A stretch of DNA of 42,560 bases from Clostridia bacterium (GTDB lineage: Bacteria; Bacillota; Clostridia; Oscillospirales; CAG-272). The translations under genes and the position numbers were made by a program. The stretch lies in the NCBI GenBank assembly GCA_017466445.1, contig JAFTUC010000015.1, positions 1 through 42,560 on the forward strand. The letters are read 5' to 3'. Shown one piece after another: positions 40,682-42,560 of the stretch. The notes under the pieces are model-generated. The model searched no databases, was not told where the DNA came from, and saw nothing but the letters and a program-made list of their open reading frames with translations. Every line of letters begins with the position of its first letter. Position 1 is the stretch's first letter.

Positions 40682-41245
40682 TTATTCCGCAGGCCAACCG
40701 GAGGCGGTATAGCTCTTACCGTCTGTAATCGGGTTGTTTTCACTCTGTACGGCTTGCGCATTGACAGTTAAGGTCAACGTCTTACCGATATAGCTGTTGT
40801 CCACATTTGCGCCGACGATCTCAACGTGAGAGAAAACGTTTGGCGTGGTCTGTCCGGGCTCTACGATACCTTTATAATAATACCAGCCGTCATGAAGCTC
40901 CCAAAGCTTACTGTTTATATTCAGCTTGAAGCAATCGCTTGCCGAAAGCTCCGTGGAATCGACGCCGTAAACGATCTTAACGCGCAGATAAAAGGGATGA
41001 TCGCATATACTTTCAATACTGACCTTTTTACTGACAACGTCACCGGGCATTATATAAACGCCCTCTTTCGGAAATTCGTTTCCCTGATCGGTAGTTTCAT
41101 GGATAATGAATCTGATATTTCCCGAGGTCACGACGTTAGTGCCTTTTCCAACGGTCTGATAATAAGCAAGCGTATTATGACTGAGCAGTGTAAGAATAAT
41201 GGCAATAAATGCGACTGTAGCCATTCTTATCTTGATTTTTCCCAA
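40682..41245 (-). CDS. TasA/CalY-like secreted protein (first in operon)
   Basis: 187 aa. I chose TTG at 41245, with AAAGGAGG 8 bases upstream; a longer frame starting further right has no ribosome site and would start inside a hairpin region. Signal segment MATVAFIAIILTLLSHNTLAYYQTVGKGTNVVTSGNIRF is a SipW-type signal. The body has the MPGDVVSKKVSIESICDHPFYLRVKI motif shared with the next gene. C-terminal part VDNSYIGKTLTLTVNAQAVQSENNP is typical. Confidence 0.7.
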   Translation of the reverse strand: MGKIKIRMATVAFIAIILTLLSHNTLAYYQTVGKGTNVVTSGNIRFIIHETTDQGNEFPKEGVYIMPGDVVSKKVSIESICDHPFYLRVKIVYGVDSTELSASDCFKLNINSKLWELHDGWYYYKGIVEPGQTTPNVFSHVEIVGANVDNSYIGKTLTLTVNAQAVQSENNPITDGKSYTASGWPAE

Positions 41246-41283
41246 CAGAACGTCCTCCTTTTTGGGGGAATTTGCCTTTTCTC

Positions 41284-41354
41284 GGCAATCAAGGGACATA
41301 AGCGTTTTTCTTATGTCCTTTGATTGCCGCCCACTCCCCACATGGAGGAGTGGG
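41284..41354 (-). other. Two strong hairpins between the beta-helix gene and the TasA-like operon
   Basis: Stem 1: CCCACTCC (41330-41337) with GGAGTGGG (41347-41354). Stem 2: 19-base arms (41284-41302 and 41310-41328) with one internal mismatch. There is no T-run, so they may stabilise or insulate rather than terminate. Confidence 0.55.
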
Positions 41355-41365
41355 TGGACTTTATA

Positions 41366-42560
41366 TTAACCTACGTAAACACTCAAGCCGTCAGCACCGT
41401 TGAGGGTGTATGCGCCGGTAGGAGCGGTCAGAGCCACGTCCTCTTCAAAGTCACCGGCGGTGACGATCACCTGGTAATCACCCGTGGTGGTCAGGGTGTT
41501 GCCGTTCAGGGTTGCAGCATAAGCACCGGTAGCCTTGCGGAGAAGAACAGGAGCTGCAGCAGTGATGTTGCTGTTCTCAACGCTCAAAGTGTAAGCGCCG
41601 GAAGCGTCAACACGTATGCCGTAGCCATACTCACCAGTAGCTTCGATGTTGCAGTTATTTACAACAATACCGTTGGAGGTACCAAAGGACATACCGTTCT
41701 TGCAGTTAGTGGCAGTCACGGTGTCAACGGTAATGCCGCTGATGCCGGTACCCCACAGAACGGAGTGCATTCCGGTGAAGGTGCTCTCTTTAACAGTGAT
41801 GTTATATGTCTGACGCAGACGCAGACCAACAACGTCGCCGGCACCGGTAGCGGTAAAGGTACAATTCTCAACAGTTACATTGTGAGCATAACGCTTAGCA
41901 GACTCAGTGCTGTTTGCGCTGATGAAATCGAAAGCGGTGTCACTATCGGTTACAAAGTTGATGTTTCTAAAGGTAAGGGTCTCAGCACCGTTGTAACGTG
42001 CCTGGCCTTCAAGATAAATGGTGCTGCTAACAGTATGACCGTAACCGTCGATGATTACGTCAACGTCTGCAACCTGAAGAGCTGTAACATCTGCGGTGAT
42101 GTCGCTGCCCAGAGCGATAATGTCACCGTCAGTAGCGTTTGCAATAGCATTGGTCAGTTCGTCTGCAGAGAAAACAACGTCAGTTACGTCTTCAGCTACA
42201 ACAACCCAGTTAGTGCCAACCTTCATAGCCTGATAGCCGGTAGCAACCCAATTGGAAGGATCAAAGCCGAAGGTACCGCCGGTGATGATAACATCTCCGG
42301 TGCCCAGGATACCAGCAGTATAACCGCTGCGAGTAGAAGCCTTGCCGAAGGTACCGCCCTTTACATATACGGTCGTGCCGTCACCAGCATAGATATAGGC
42401 ACGCTTTTGATTTTGAGTTTTATTGAAATCAAAGTTACCGCCGTTGATGGTAAGGGTAGATCCGTTGCCTACAACATAGAAAAGATAACGACCGGAAGTG
42501 TTCTTGGAATCAACTTCAACGCTACCGCTATTGAAGGTAAGGTTCGCACCGTCGGTAACG
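41366..42560 (-). CDS. Large beta-helix surface protein (3' part; continues outside)
   Basis: The frame is open to the window end; only the last 397 codons are seen. The protein is rich in right-handed parallel beta-helix repeats: GFDPSNWVATGYQAMKVGTNWVVVA, TNCKNGMSFGTSNGIVVNNCNIEATGEYGYGIRV, VENSNITAAAPVLLRKATG, with Asn ladders. In the upstream part GGTFGKAS, GGNFDFN and TVYVKGGTF units repeat. Such proteins are usually secreted adhesins or carbohydrate-active surface proteins. Codon use and GC appear higher than in neighbouring genes. Signal peptide and start are outside the window. Confidence 0.75.
   Translation of the reverse strand, partial: VTDGANLTFNSGSVEVDSKNTSGRYLFYVVGNGSTLTINGGNFDFNKTQNQKRAYIYAGDGTTVYVKGGTFGKASTRSGYTAGILGTGDVIITGGTFGFDPSNWVATGYQAMKVGTNWVVVAEDVTDVVFSADELTNAIANATDGDIIALGSDITADVTALQVADVDVIIDGYGHTVSSTIYLEGQARYNGAETLTFRNINFVTDSDTAFDFISANSTESAKRYAHNVTVENCTFTATGAGDVVGLRLRQTYNITVKESTFTGMHSVLWGTGISGITVDTVTATNCKNGMSFGTSNGIVVNNCNIEATGEYGYGIRVDASGAYTLSVENSNITAAAPVLLRKATGAYAATLNGNTLTTTGDYQVIVTAGDFEEDVALTAPTGAYTLNGADGLSVYVG

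Overview
The window reads as chromosome of an anaerobic, endospore-forming Clostridia bacterium, probably a gut member of the Oscillospirales/Christensenellales-type lineages. The evidence is a spore-coat cotJABC cluster, spo0A, gerW (ytfJ), the lysA-M50 protease-scpA-scpB-DUF2953-gerW-rluB order, GTP-dependent PEP carboxykinase, an L10-leader-controlled rplJL operon, and several plant or host glycan hydrolases. Promoters are easy to see: many are TTGAMA-N17-TATAAT.

Layout. 1-1.3 kb: cotJC, cotJB, cotJA on the minus strand. 1.5-10.5 kb: a long plus-strand run of lon, engB, lysA, a site-2-type protease, scpA, scpB, DUF2953, gerW, rluB and a small unknown gene, i.e. protein quality control, ribosome assembly, lysine synthesis, chromosome condensation and sporulation. 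10.6-23.3 kb: spo0A, a DMT permease, a PHP phosphatase and a GDSL esterase, an OFA-like MFS permease, an M29 aminopeptidase, a small XRE repressor facing a membrane protein across two palindromic operators, lgt, an AraC regulator divergent from a GH4 glycosidase, nrnA-surE, and ferritin. 33.0-36.3 kb: tRNA-Gln, rplL, rplJ with its L10 leader, and pckA. 36.5-42.6 kb: a GH39-like glycosidase with a long leader, then a minus-strand set of TasA/CalY-like surface proteins with one LPxTG-like protein, an AP2/zinc-ribbon protein, and the end of a large beta-helix surface protein that runs off the window.

The unusual region is 23.4-32.8 kb. Eight genes, all on the minus strand, sit in a cassette-like array between ferritin and tRNA-Gln. 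Each has its own promoter, and seven of the eight lie in or next to a shared repeat (B). Downstream of six of the eight lies a second conserved module of about 130-150 bp (repeat A), followed in several cases by a terminator. The genes do not resemble each other: a two-helix membrane protein, two Cys-rich proteins, an all-helical protein, a GH78 rhamnosidase, a propeller-like protein, a HEAT-repeat protein and a four-helix-bundle protein. The layout recalls integron cassettes or the recombinase-associated immunity-gene arrays known from Bacteroidales, but no recombinase and no recognisable attC site is present. This is the best candidate here for an undescribed system.

Limits: functions come from motifs and family knowledge read by eye, without database searches or folding programs. 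Repeat boundaries are approximate to about 10 bases.
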